64,000 nt of DNA from Candidatus Sphingomonas phytovorans (GTDB lineage: Bacteria > Pseudomonadota > Alphaproteobacteria > Sphingomonadales > Sphingomonadaceae): contig CP119314.1 of the NCBI GenBank assembly GCA_029202385.1, forward strand, positions 498,501 to 562,500, given 5' to 3'. Made by a program: the position numbers and the translations under genes. The notes beneath the pieces are model-generated. The model was not told the origin of the DNA and made no database searches. It saw nothing but the letters and a program-made list of their open reading frames with translations. Within the stretch, counting starts at the first letter, position 1, and each line of letters begins with the position of its first letter. Below are positions 43,998-51,757 of the stretch, one piece after another.

Positions 43998-46064
43998 TTA
44001 CTCCTCGAAATAGGGGGCGAAGCTCAGCGTGCCGTTGGGATGTTCATCGGCCGCCATCTGGGCCGCTTCCTCGGCGCCGACGACCGAGCCGTCCCTGGCC
44101 ATATGCTCAGGCAGCGACCGGCCCGGCCCAAGCCGTCCGTCAAACACCACGAACTGTCCGACCCCGGCAGCCAGGCCGCGCTCGATCGTCGAGATATTCT
44201 GTGCGAACTTGGTCTCGGTACGGGCGATGGTGCGCGCGCGGATCTCGCCCGAATTCCACGGCCCGGCCTCGATGTGCACCGCGATCCGGTCGGCGAGCTT
44301 CTGGACGCCTTCGCCCTCGGCCCGGCCCTCGGCGAGCGCGTCGAACACTGCGTCGCGTGTCTGTTGGTCCAGATCGATCAGGCCGACCCGCCGCCCGCCC
44401 GAGGCGACGATCGCGCGGGCGACGGGATCGGGCAGGTTAGTGCCGAGGCCGGCGTGCCCGGCTGCTTCCTGCACCGCCTCGGCGATTTCGAGATAATGCG
44501 CGCCATAGTCCTGGGTCAGCTCCGCCGACCAGGCGTCGATCCCAAGCTTCTCCAGGATCATTGCGATAAGCTCGTCATCGGCCCCGTCCTGCCCTTCCGC
44601 CTTGGCCTGCTTCGGCGTGGCGGCTTCGAGCAGCGGCAGCGCTGCCGCGCGGGCCTCGTCACCCCAGCCAGCGAAGCGGGCGGCAAGCGACTTCTCAAAC
44701 GCGGCTGAGAGGCCTTTATTCTGCCGCTGAAGCATCAGCGCAAAGGCAACACCGCGCTTGTAGCCTGCCTCGCGCGCTCGCGCTGCCTTCGCGCCGCGCG
44801 CGCCCTTCAGCGGGAGGGCGGGTGCCGTCTCGACCCGAGGCGGCGCACCCTCGGGAACCTCGATCAGGTTGATCGGGCGCAGATAGATTCGGTGGCTGTC
44901 GTTGGCCTCCATGCCGATCCCGGTGCGATACTCGAACACCGTGATCGCCCCTGAGCCAAGCCGCTTGTTATAGCGCTCGGTTTTCTTGTCCTGGTCCTCC
45001 TGAAGCGCCTTCACCTCGTCGGTATTCCATCCGACCTCCTGGCCCGCCACCTCGCCGAAGTCGGGCAGCAGCGAACGGTTCAACTCGTCGGCGAGCGCAC
45101 GGGACGCCGGCAGAACTCCGTTCTCCCAGGCGATCCTATGCAACTCCTGCATCGTCGCGCCGACCTTGGCTGTCTGGAGCCCGGCGCCGAACCCGACGAC
45201 GGCGGCCGGGATGCCGATCACCGCGCAGACGCGTTCCTCGGCGACGTCGCGCCCCTCGCTCATGTTCATCTGCTGCGGGTTGAAGCCATAGGGCTGCACG
45301 TCGGTCGGCGCGCCCATCACCAGCGGCCCGCCGCGACGATCGCCGCCGAACGATTCCTGAAACCATGCCTTGGTCGCCGCGACATCGCCGGGCGCGACCA
45401 TGGCGCCGCCCTTTGGGCTGATCACCACACCGGGAACGCCCATGTTCCGCAGCAGCGAGGCGACGAAGTTGGACGACTCCAGATCGATGAAGATTTCGCG
45501 GATCACGCCGTCGAGCGACGACAGGCCAAGGGTCAGGTTGCGCGGATCGATCCCGTCGCGGAAATGCACCACATCCTCGGGGAGCAGGGTCATCGGCTCG
45601 ATCCCGCCGCCCGGCCGATAGACATAATGAGAGATGAACTCACTGCCGTCTCGCGGCGCTTCTGTCTTCATCATCCAGTGCGGCACGTACCACAGCTCGA
45701 CCGGCCGGCCCGCCCGGTTGCGCACCTTCACCCAATAGGCGTTGCCCGCGATGTACCAGGACAGCAGCGTCGCGGCCCACAGCGCGATATCGCCATAATA
45801 GGGATTGGGGCGCTGGATCAGCGCGATCATCTGATGGCCGACCATCTCCTCTACCGCGCCGTTGCGCTTGCGCCGCCGAACGACCAGGCGCGCCTCGGGG
45901 AGCGCGCGCTGCACCCAGCGGATCGGCGCCGTCACGACGGAGCTATCCAGGCCGTCGCCGACCTCTTTCCGGTAATCGAACCGCGTCCGCTTCAGCAGGC
46001 CGGACAGGAACATCGGGCGGGAGCCGTGACGCATCGCGGTCAGGGCTTTGGAAAACCAGTTCAT
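43998..46064 (-). CDS. portal protein fused to MuF-type head morphogenesis domain
   Basis: A 688-residue fusion. Residues about 1-400 are an HK97-type portal (MFLSGLLKRTRFDYRKEVGDGLDSSVVTAPIRWVQRALPEARLVV..., GNAYWVKVRNRAGRPVELWYVPH, LRNMGVPGVVISP, IGIPAAVVGFGAGLQTAKVG), unlike the DUF935 portal of Mu. Residues about 430-688 carry the MuF/SPP1-gp7 domain: RARTIARTETKFAQNISTIERGLAAGVGQFVVFDGRLG, the ARTE(T) motif with a following catalytic-like His region (LPEHMARDGSVVG...DEHPNG). In Mu these are two proteins. The start is coupled to the small ORF upstream by ATGA. Confidence 0.88.
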   Translation of the reverse strand: MNWFSKALTAMRHGSRPMFLSGLLKRTRFDYRKEVGDGLDSSVVTAPIRWVQRALPEARLVVRRRKRNGAVEEMVGHQMIALIQRPNPYYGDIALWAATLLSWYIAGNAYWVKVRNRAGRPVELWYVPHWMMKTEAPRDGSEFISHYVYRPGGGIEPMTLLPEDVVHFRDGIDPRNLTLGLSSLDGVIREIFIDLESSNFVASLLRNMGVPGVVISPKGGAMVAPGDVAATKAWFQESFGGDRRGGPLVMGAPTDVQPYGFNPQQMNMSEGRDVAEERVCAVIGIPAAVVGFGAGLQTAKVGATMQELHRIAWENGVLPASRALADELNRSLLPDFGEVAGQEVGWNTDEVKALQEDQDKKTERYNKRLGSGAITVFEYRTGIGMEANDSHRIYLRPINLIEVPEGAPPRVETAPALPLKGARGAKAARAREAGYKRGVAFALMLQRQNKGLSAAFEKSLAARFAGWGDEARAAALPLLEAATPKQAKAEGQDGADDELIAMILEKLGIDAWSAELTQDYGAHYLEIAEAVQEAAGHAGLGTNLPDPVARAIVASGGRRVGLIDLDQQTRDAVFDALAEGRAEGEGVQKLADRIAVHIEAGPWNSGEIRARTIARTETKFAQNISTIERGLAAGVGQFVVFDGRLGPGRSLPEHMARDGSVVGAEEAAQMAADEHPNGTLSFAPYFEE

Positions 46065-46243
46065 GCGGGATAGACCTTGCTGTGCGGCGCGACCGCCATT
46101 GCGGCCTGGCCCATACGGGTCGATTGCCCCGAAAAGAGCCGTAAGAAGCCCCTAAGAGGGCAGGTGGAGAAACGTCGGGCAAGATTGCCCCACTTTTCGC
46201 GCGGCGGCGCTCCTGCGGCTCCTGAGCGGACAACGGGCATCAT
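46061..46243 (-). CDS. 60-residue protein between terminase and portal
   Basis: A small basic ORF (MMPVVRSGAAGAPPREKWG...) that begins in an ATGA overlap with the terminase stop and ends in an ATGA overlap with the portal start. That double coupling, the rule in this operon, is the main evidence that it is translated. It contains CPLRGFLRLFSGQ and no recognised domain. The coding text includes a 21-bp segment repeated near the right prophage end (62691). Confidence 0.5.
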   Translation of the reverse strand: MMPVVRSGAAGAPPREKWGNLARRFSTCPLRGFLRLFSGQSTRMGQAAMAVAPHSKVYPA

Positions 46244-47901
46244 GCCGGTATCCAGACACTATCGAGCGACTGGCCCGAGGATCGGGGCCGGTTGAGCGGC
46301 GTCCAGCGGGCACCGTCGCCGCGCTTCGTCGCCGCGTGGAAATTCCACAGCGCCACCGCCGCGTCGCCGTGTCGCTTGCCGCCATCGGTCCCTTCGGCGC
46401 GGACGTGCGAGGGCATCTTCACCACGCCCCCCGCGATCACCAGCTGGCGCAGGTCGTTGCGCACGTCCATGTCGGCGGGGATCAGGATCGTGCCGTCACC
46501 GAACGCGGCGCAGAAGCTCGGGCCGGTTTCCCGGCTCCAGGCGACCGAGGGCATCCGCTCCACGATGCGCTCGCCGAACCGCTGCCGCGTCTCTTGGGCA
46601 AGCGCCATGCCGTTGCCGTTGGCATCCAGTTCGCCCGCGCCGAAGCGCCCGATCGTCTCTGTTTGCTCGACCATCCAGAACAGCGCCTGCTTCTGCTGGT
46701 CATAGGGACAGGCGCGCATTTCGAGGATCAGCGGGACATGCCGCTTCAGGTCCTGGCCGACAAAGCCGAGCGGATAGGCGCTGCGGTCCTGGCGCATCGC
46801 GAAGTCGCCGCCGACGTACCAGGTGAGCGCCTGGTCATGGTAGCGCTGGATGACGGGCAGAACGTTGCGGTTAAGCCATTCCTGCATCTCGGCACGGCGC
46901 AGATGTTCCGGCCAGTAGGTGAAATCCGGGGCTGGAGCCGACCAGCGCAGCACCACATAATCAGTCGTGCTGCACTTCTCGATCGCGGCGAGGGTGATGG
47001 CGACACCGTCCCCCTCGCGCGGGATGACGTCCAGCTCCTCACGCATCGCGTCGATGCGGTTGCCGTAGGAGCGGCGCACCTTGCGATACCACGCCTCCTT
47101 GCCTTCGGGCGTCGCCTCATCGCCATTGACCAGGCACACGCGCTCATAGAGGCCGTTGCGCACGGCATCGTCGAACGTGACGGTGTGCATCGAATAATCG
47201 AAGTCGCCGGCCTCGATCCCGCGTATCAGCTCGTTGAACGGGTTGAGATTGCCGTTGTGCGTCGAGATGATCCGGATGACGCCGCCCCAGATCAGCAGCG
47301 CGTTACAGGCATCGATCACGGCTGCGACGTTGCGGTGGAACGCAGCTTCGTCGATCACCACACGGCCTTGCAAGCCGCGGATGTTCGCCGGGTTGCTGGA
47401 AAGGCCGACTACCTCGAATCCCGAGGCGAAGCGGATGCGATAGGCCGCGATATCCTTGGTTGTACCGTCCGGCTGGGCGTCCTCGAACAGGAACTCCTCG
47501 ACCGCCAGAAGCTCCTTCGCCACCATCTTGGCGAAGCGGGCGCACGTCGCCACGAAGGCCCGTCCCTTGTCCTTCGTGTCGCCGATATAGAATGTCGTGT
47601 CGCCGCCTGCGTTCCTGGCAGCGGCGGCGATGAGCGTACTGTCCAGCGCCTCTGCGAAGGTAATGCCCGTGCGGCGCCCTTTCCGGCCGAGCTTCAGCGG
47701 GGAGCGATCGGCGACCCACTCCTTCTGATGCAGCATCAGGATGCCGTCGGCGAGCGGGTCGAGGTCGGCGGGCGGCAGACCGCCCATCACCAGATCGTCG
47801 ATCGGCGATCGTGGGGGCGCCTGATCGGGCATGGGCAGCGCGTCCAGCTCGTCGATGACCACGTGGCCCTGTTTGCCCTGGATCAGGCCCGCGTCATTCA
47901 C
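46240..47901 (-). CDS. terminase large subunit (Mu gp28-like)
   Basis: A 553-residue packaging ATPase/nuclease. Residues about 60-75 (LGRKGRRTGITFAEALD) form the Walker A-like region, GLQGRVVIDEAAFHRN (about 177-192) the Walker B with catalytic Glu, and RIISTHNGNLNPFNE motif III. The C-terminal RNase-H-like nuclease includes WYVGGDFAMRQDRSA (first Asp), FDANGNG-type and GDAAVALW near the end. The N-terminus contains a second Walker-B-like text, GKQGHVVIDELDALP. Overlaps the DUF3486 gene by 8 bases. Confidence 0.88.
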   Translation of the reverse strand: MNDAGLIQGKQGHVVIDELDALPMPDQAPPRSPIDDLVMGGLPPADLDPLADGILMLHQKEWVADRSPLKLGRKGRRTGITFAEALDSTLIAAAARNAGGDTTFYIGDTKDKGRAFVATCARFAKMVAKELLAVEEFLFEDAQPDGTTKDIAAYRIRFASGFEVVGLSSNPANIRGLQGRVVIDEAAFHRNVAAVIDACNALLIWGGVIRIISTHNGNLNPFNELIRGIEAGDFDYSMHTVTFDDAVRNGLYERVCLVNGDEATPEGKEAWYRKVRRSYGNRIDAMREELDVIPREGDGVAITLAAIEKCSTTDYVVLRWSAPAPDFTYWPEHLRRAEMQEWLNRNVLPVIQRYHDQALTWYVGGDFAMRQDRSAYPLGFVGQDLKRHVPLILEMRACPYDQQKQALFWMVEQTETIGRFGAGELDANGNGMALAQETRQRFGERIVERMPSVAWSRETGPSFCAAFGDGTILIPADMDVRNDLRQLVIAGGVVKMPSHVRAEGTDGGKRHGDAAVALWNFHAATKRGDGARWTPLNRPRSSGQSLDSVWIPA

Positions 47902-48490
47902 TGCCGCCGCCCTTGCCTACGCCAAGGAACTCGCGGCGCAGCTCGGCGATGCGATCCTTGCCCAGGCCGGCCTCGCGCATGACATGCTCGGCGCGATCGG
48001 CGACCTCCTCGACCTTGGAGGCCACACGCGCATCGATGCGGGAGCGATGCTCGGCCGAAGCCTTTTGCGCTGCCTGGGTATCGCGCAGTGTTCGTGCCAG
48101 CCGGCCAAGCACCTTGTCGTCCGGGTTTCCTTCAAGCCGCTCGTAGATCGCGGCTTTCAGCATCTCGCCGATCGCGATCGTTGCACTCTCGGTGTCGCCT
48201 TGACCCAGGCTGTCGACCAGGTCCGATGTAATGACGCGGAATTCGTCCAGGCGCCGGAACTGGATGGCCTTGCGGATTGACCAGCGGCCGAACGAAGACT
48301 TGCTGACTGGCCCGATCCCGCGCGACGCGAGCCGCGCGTTGAACTGGTCGAGGATCGCATTCTGCGGGAGCGCGCGGGACCGAAGCGCCTCAAGCGCCCA
48401 GACGATATCTTCCTCGGCCGCGTCGGGCAGCAGATCGAGCGACGACAGCCGGCCGCGCCCCTCGCGGCGATCCTGCGCGGCGTCCGTCAC
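47894..48490 (-). CDS. DUF3486 protein (Mu gp27-like, putative small terminase)
   Basis: A 198-residue helical protein of the DUF3486 family, found just upstream of the large terminase in Mu-like phages and thought to be the small terminase subunit. Landmarks are GRLSSLDLLPDAAEEDIVWALEALRSRALPQNAILDQFNARLASRGIGPVSKSSFGRW with the HTH-like start and a C-terminal coiled coil (ASAEHRSRIDARVASKVEEVADRAEHVMREAGL). It binds DNA ends in packaging by analogy. Confidence 0.82.
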   Translation of the reverse strand: MTDAAQDRREGRGRLSSLDLLPDAAEEDIVWALEALRSRALPQNAILDQFNARLASRGIGPVSKSSFGRWSIRKAIQFRRLDEFRVITSDLVDSLGQGDTESATIAIGEMLKAAIYERLEGNPDDKVLGRLARTLRDTQAAQKASAEHRSRIDARVASKVEEVADRAEHVMREAGLGKDRIAELRREFLGVGKGGGSE

Positions 48491-48493
48491 GGG

Positions 48494-48790
48494 TCAGTCC
48501 TCGTCCGAGGGACGGGCAATGCCCTCTACGATCGCGCGCCGCTCGACATGGTTGCGCCCGAGCGTGGTCAGGCTGGCGACCATCACGGTCCCCGCCTCAA
48601 TGACATGCACCACGCCCAACTCGTCCATCGCGCGCAGCTGGGTGCGGACCCAGTCGCGCGAGCGTGTGATGCCGAACGTTTCAAGCACCTGCATCAGCGT
48701 TTTTTCGTTCAGTCGCCCGTCGACCTGCACCGCAAGCTCCTTCAGCATGCAGAGACGCCCGTCCTGGGTGAGCTTGTCCTGATAGTTCAC
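48494..48790 (-). CDS. Mu gp26-like winged-helix protein
   Basis: A 98-residue protein of the gp26 type that follows DUF2730 in Mu-like phages: LTQDGRLCMLKELAVQVDGRLNEKTLMQVLETFGITRSRDWVRTQLRAMDELGVVHV reads like a winged helix. GTG start coupled to the upstream TAG. Role unknown; conserved place suggests packaging or head assembly. Confidence 0.75.
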   Translation of the reverse strand: MNYQDKLTQDGRLCMLKELAVQVDGRLNEKTLMQVLETFGITRSRDWVRTQLRAMDELGVVHVIEAGTVMVASLTTLGRNHVERRAIVEGIARPSDED

Positions 48791-49083
48791 TACTTCGCTC
48801 CCGCTACGAGGTGATCCTCGATCCGGCGCACCGTCCGCGCGACGGCGCTCAACTCGGACTCGGCGGTGTTGAGCTTGCCGTTCATTTCGGAGAGGCCGAG
48901 GCGCAACGCCGTGACGTCTTCCTTGTTGGGGAGGTGCTTCAGATCGCCTTCGATCGTCATGAGACGCCGCTCATGGTCAGCCGTCTTCGCGCTGCCCCGG
49001 CTGAGCCAGGCCCAGATCGTATTGGCGATGCCGAGCGCCAGTGACGCGGCGGTCAGCACCATAATCATTACATTGCCGGTCAC
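48790..49083 (-). CDS. DUF2730 protein (Mu gp25-like)
   Basis: A 97-residue protein with one N-terminal transmembrane helix (VMIMVLTAASLALGIANTIWAWLS) and a coiled-coil C-terminus (RLMTIEGDLKHLPNKEDVTALRLGLSEMNGKLNTAESELSAV). This is the DUF2730 arrangement of Mu gp25-like proteins. The GTG start overlaps the zinc-finger gene stop (GTGA). Function is unknown. Confidence 0.8.
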   Translation of the reverse strand: MTGNVMIMVLTAASLALGIANTIWAWLSRGSAKTADHERRLMTIEGDLKHLPNKEDVTALRLGLSEMNGKLNTAESELSAVARTVRRIEDHLVAGAK

Positions 49084-49298
49084 GCTTTCCCCCTCCGCTC
49101 GAATCGTTCCTGGCAGCGGACGCACCGCACGGCCGATGGCAACGCGGCGCGGCGCGCGGCCTCAATGTCTTCACCGCAGTCGGTGCAGTCGTCGCCAACG
49201 GCCGGCACCAGGCTGGCGCGGATGACGGCGATCCGTAGCTCGCGCATCTGGGCGTCGAGCAGTTCGGACGCTTCGATCGAGCGCTCTTCAGACTGCAT
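49080..49298 (-). CDS. TraR/DksA-type C4 zinc-finger protein
   Basis: A 72-residue TraR/DksA-like protein common in transposable phages. A short helix (EERSIEASELLDAQMRELRIAVIRASL) precedes the zinc finger CTDCGEDIEAARRAALPSAVRCVRCQERFE with four Cys. TraR-like proteins insert into the RNA polymerase secondary channel and can redirect transcription without ppGpp. The start at 49298 (MQSEERSIEA) is chosen because it restores the family N-terminus. Confidence 0.85.
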   Translation of the reverse strand: MQSEERSIEASELLDAQMRELRIAVIRASLVPAVGDDCTDCGEDIEAARRAALPSAVRCVRCQERFERRGKA

Positions 49299-49539
49299 CG
49301 GGGGCCTGCCGCCGCTGCCCAATGCGGCGCGCTTCACGCCGATCGAGGCGGAACTCGATCCACAGCTCAATCGCCATCGCAACGGCGATCACCAGCCAGC
49401 CGAGCATGAGCGCCCAGGCAAGCCAGCGATCGTCACGCTCGAAATGCCGCCACGGCCTGAATGCCGTGATGACAAGGGAGCCGCAGACCCAGATCAGGCC
49501 GATCGCCGCAAGCACGACTTCGAAGAGCCACCAGGCCAT
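49288..49539 (-). CDS. two-helix membrane protein in lysis cluster
   Basis: An 83-residue membrane protein with helices at about 3-26 and 38-62 and a basic cytoplasmic tail (RLDRREARRIGQRRQ). Located after the spanin-like pair and coupled by TGATG. It could be a holin or antiholin; no family-specific motif decides this. Confidence 0.55.
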   Translation of the reverse strand: MAWWLFEVVLAAIGLIWVCGSLVITAFRPWRHFERDDRWLAWALMLGWLVIAVAMAIELWIEFRLDRREARRIGQRRQAPDAV

Positions 49540-49877
49540 CACTTCGGCACCGGCAGGCCGCCGCTGACGCGCGCGCCCCAGTCTTGAACATAGGCAACGG
49601 CCGATCGGCATTCGTGCCAGGCGCCGCGCGCCTGGACGATGTAGTGGACCGTGGCGGTCTCGCGCGCGATCACCGTATCCAGCAGCACGACAGCCCGGCC
49701 GTCCGGCAGCGTGAACGCCGCGAGTGGGGCAAGGCTCGGCGCGGACGGGAAGGCCTTGGGGCATGGGTCGAGCCGCGCCCGGTCGGGCACAACGGGAATC
49801 GCGCGAACCGGCTCGCGGTCAGCGCAGCTCGTTGAACAGAGCGTCGAGAGGGCTAGAGCGATTGTCGGCAGCCGCAT
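49539..49877 (-). CDS. putative outer-membrane spanin/lipoprotein-like lysis protein
   Basis: A 112-residue protein with a signal-like N-terminus (MRLPTIALALSTLCSTSCADREPV) and Cys residues at 14 and 18, one of which may be lipidated, though the lipobox is imperfect. It overlaps the preceding Rz-like gene by 59 bases out of frame, as Rz1 genes do, which is the chief support. The C-terminal half is longer than usual for Rz1 and lacks a strong Pro-rich segment, so the call is tentative. Confidence 0.45.
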   Translation of the reverse strand: MRLPTIALALSTLCSTSCADREPVRAIPVVPDRARLDPCPKAFPSAPSLAPLAAFTLPDGRAVVLLDTVIARETATVHYIVQARGAWHECRSAVAYVQDWGARVSGGLPVPK

Positions 49878-50163
49878 CGGCTTTCTCCTGAAGGTTGGAT
49901 TGTTCGGCGGCGAAGGCGCTGTCCCGCGCGTCCTTGGTCGCCCCGGCGCCGCGATCGGCGGCGACGACATTGGCGAGCACCTGGGCCGTGCCAGCGCTTC
50001 GGTCGGCCTCGACCACGGCCTTGTCGTGCCTGCCCAGCCAGAGCGACCAGGCACCCCAGACGAGCAGGCCGGCGACCAGCAGCACCATCGCCCAGGCAAG
50101 CGGGCGCGCCGCCCTGGCGGGCACGCTCCAGGCGATCAGCCGGGCGGCAAGCGCGGCGATCAC
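49819..50163 (-). CDS. putative inner-membrane spanin (Rz-like)
   Basis: A 114-residue protein with an amphipathic N-terminus, one transmembrane helix (AWAMVLLVAGLLVWGAWSLWL, about 24-44) and a periplasmic helical region rich in Ala, Asp and Glu. GTG start coupled to the holin-like gene by GTGA. Topology and the overlap with the downstream lipoprotein-like gene suggest an i-spanin that helps disrupt the outer membrane at lysis. Confidence 0.5.
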   Translation of the reverse strand: MIAALAARLIAWSVPARAARPLAWAMVLLVAGLLVWGAWSLWLGRHDKAVVEADRSAGTAQVLANVVAADRGAGATKDARDSAFAAEQSNLQEKADAAADNRSSPLDALFNELR

Positions 50164-50429
50164 TGGCCCGGCTCCACGGCGACGATCGCGGCGTCCTGGC
50201 GCTGCAAGCGGTCGGTATGGGAACGCCCCCACACTGCCGCGACGGTAGCGCCGAGCAGCGTTGCCCAGGAGCCGGCGAAGGTGAGCTTGTCGAATACGCC
50301 GGTACGAGCGAATTCGACCACGGTCAGGGAGAGGAACACCAGCCCGCCGAGCAGCGCCAGCAGCCGGACGATGTCCAGATACTCGTTGCGCCCGCCATAG
50401 AGCAGGTCCTTCAGGAGCTTCCCGACCAT
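50160..50429 (-). CDS. putative holin (two-helix membrane protein)
   Basis: An 89-residue protein directly after the endolysin gene, joined by TGATG. Two hydrophobic helices (about 21-41 and 52-67) are separated by a short charged loop, and the C-terminus is polar. This is the topology of class II holins, which release endolysin. No family motif is recognised. Confidence 0.55.
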   Translation of the reverse strand: MVGKLLKDLLYGGRNEYLDIVRLLALLGGLVFLSLTVVEFARTGVFDKLTFAGSWATLLGATVAAVWGRSHTDRLQRQDAAIVAVEPGQ

Positions 50430-50851
50430 CAGGCGATGCCCTCGGCCTTGAGCCAGGCGGCGACATCGAACGAGGGACAGGCCTTCGCGACGTTCGGCCA
50501 GTCCCGGTGACCAAGCACGATCAGGCCTGGGTAGAGCGCCCGATAGGCGATCACGAGGCTCTTCAGCGTCGCTTTCTGCGCGGGCGTGCGGGTGTCCTTC
50601 GGCGCCTTGTTGTCCCGATCGACCCCGCCGACATAGCAGATGCCGATATTGCCGGTATTGTGTCCGCCCGTATGGGCGCCGCGCTTGTCGTCGGGCAGGG
50701 TGCGGACGGCCCGGCCGTCAAGCTCCACCACCTGATGGTAGCTGACCTGGCCGAACTTCGCGATGTCCCAGGCGGAAATCGTCCCCGCCTTCACGTCGCG
50801 GCCCTCGGGCGTCGCGGCGCAATGGATCGTCAGATATCTGATTGGTGTCAT
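50429..50851 (-). CDS. N-acetylmuramoyl-L-alanine amidase endolysin
   Basis: A 140-residue single-domain Amidase_2 (T7 lysozyme-like) endolysin cutting the MurNAc-L-Ala bond. Zinc ligands are visible: His in YLTIHCAATPEGRD (about residue 11), His in GAHTGGHNTGNIGICYVGG, and the C-terminal HRDWPNVAKACPSFD with His and Cys. No signal peptide, so it needs the holin. The ATG at 50851 is preceded by GGCGGGTCCGAC that lies within a 6-bp hairpin. Confidence 0.9.
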   Translation of the reverse strand: MTPIRYLTIHCAATPEGRDVKAGTISAWDIAKFGQVSYHQVVELDGRAVRTLPDDKRGAHTGGHNTGNIGICYVGGVDRDNKAPKDTRTPAQKATLKSLVIAYRALYPGLIVLGHRDWPNVAKACPSFDVAAWLKAEGIA

Positions 50852-50857
50852 GTCGGA

Positions 50858-50875
50858 CCCGCCTGTCTCGGCGGG
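50858..50875 (-). promoter_or_regulatory. hairpin covering the endolysin ribosome-binding region
   Basis: CCCGCC-GAGACA-GGCGGG (minus strand; 6-bp stem, 6-nt loop) ends 6 bases before the endolysin ATG. Its right arm supplies the only Shine-Dalgarno-like purine-rich stretch, so folding could delay endolysin translation. Confidence 0.35.
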
Positions 50876-50942
50876 CGGTGACAAGGACCCCGATGGTCCG
50901 CCCCGCCCTCAAGCGGTTCTGGCGTCGTCTGGTCGGGAAGAC

Positions 50943-50964
50943 GCCCCGGAACGCGTTCCGGGGC
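50943..50964. repeat. 22-bp perfect palindrome, copy 1 (between Mor-like and endolysin genes)
   Basis: Identical to the copy at 43125-43146. It lies 6 bases after the Mor-like activator gene and 92 bases before the lysis operon, where a Mor/C-type activator would be expected to act on the late promoter. A role as operator or as terminator is unproven. Confidence 0.7.
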
Positions 50965-50970
50965 CGGGGA

Positions 50971-51342
50971 TCAGAACAAGTCCAGCTGCCTGTCATCAAG
51001 ACCAGCGCGACGCTTCCGGACGCCGCGAGCGGTGTATCCAGTAGCAAGCGCGATGTCACGTTCCGACCGGCCGGCACGCAGCATCCTGTCCACTTGCGCA
51101 CCCGCTCGGGCGGCACGGCCCGATGGCCCCAACGGCACATCGTGGCGCGATCCAATGCCGGCAGTCAGCCGGTCGCACACGGCCAGCGCCGCGTCGTGGC
51201 CGATAAGCAGGGAAAGCCAATGGCGCTCGCCCGGCACGGGTGGAAAATACACCTGTGTCCCACCACGCGCGGCGGCAACGGCCAGCGCGGCATCCTGGCC
51301 CGCCACATCGGCGATCTCGGCAAGGATGGCGGGCAGCTGCAT
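50971..51342 (-). CDS. Mor-like transcription activator
   Basis: A 123-residue protein of the Mor/C activator type at the last position of the early operon, as in Mu. The N-terminal dimerisation part has AILAEIADVAGQDAALAVAAARGGTQVYFPP (the GGTxxYxP motif of Mor), and the C-terminal HTH is GRSERDIALATGYTARGVRKRRAGL. It is expected to turn on the late/lysis genes immediately downstream, where a 22-bp palindrome lies. Confidence 0.8.
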   Translation of the reverse strand: MQLPAILAEIADVAGQDAALAVAAARGGTQVYFPPVPGERHWLSLLIGHDAALAVCDRLTAGIGSRHDVPLGPSGRAARAGAQVDRMLRAGRSERDIALATGYTARGVRKRRAGLDDRQLDLF

Positions 51343-51596
51343 CAGCCGCGCGGAGCCAGTGCGTTGAACCGGGCCGATGCACTCAGCGGCGGCAGCACCG
51401 TCGCGATCCGGCCGGCGCGGACGATGAATTCATAGCCGTCGTGTCGGATGATGTAGTCACCGCCACCAATCAGGTCGACCGCGCCTTGAGCCCGCGCGAA
51501 CAGGCCTTCCAGCATGCGGCGCGTCAACTCGACATTAATGTTTTCGAACAGGTCGAGATAGCGCAGCAGCGCATGATCGGTGACGTGGATGGTCAT
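51342..51596 (-). CDS. hypothetical early phage protein
   Basis: An 84-residue protein (MTIHVTDHALLRYLDLFENINVELTRRMLEGLF...DYIIRHDGYEFIVRAGRIATVLPP) with a beta-rich C-terminal half, faintly like small RelE/DUF4258-type folds. Tied to both neighbours by ATGA and TGATG. No catalytic residues can be assigned. Confidence 0.6.
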   Translation of the reverse strand: MTIHVTDHALLRYLDLFENINVELTRRMLEGLFARAQGAVDLIGGGDYIIRHDGYEFIVRAGRIATVLPPLSASARFNALAPRG

Positions 51597-51757
51597 TGGT
51601 TCCCCCAGGCGATGAAGGTCAGCACGGCGGCGATCAGGAGCGCGCCGACCGAGCAGGCGATATCGGCGAAGACGGCCGGCCGGCGACGCTGGCGCTGGCC
51701 GACGATCGGCAGCGCCAGGCGCTCGCGATCGGCCGGGGAGAGTGGGCGCCGGCTCAC
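51593..51757 (-). CDS. 54-residue single-helix early membrane protein
   Basis: A small protein with an Arg-rich N-terminus (MSRRPLSPADRERLALPIVGQRQRRR) and one transmembrane helix (DIACSVGALLIAAVLTFIAW). The GTG start overlaps the GemA stop (GTGA), and its own stop overlaps the next ATG. No family recognised; early expression and membrane location would fit superinfection or host-takeover functions, which is speculation. Confidence 0.55.
   Translation of the reverse strand: MSRRPLSPADRERLALPIVGQRQRRRPAVFADIACSVGALLIAAVLTFIAWGNQ

Noticed and set aside
46336..47982. Plus-strand frame of 548 codons over the terminase
   Set aside because: Antisense to a clear terminase large subunit, with low-information His/Arg/Asp-rich sequence and no domain.
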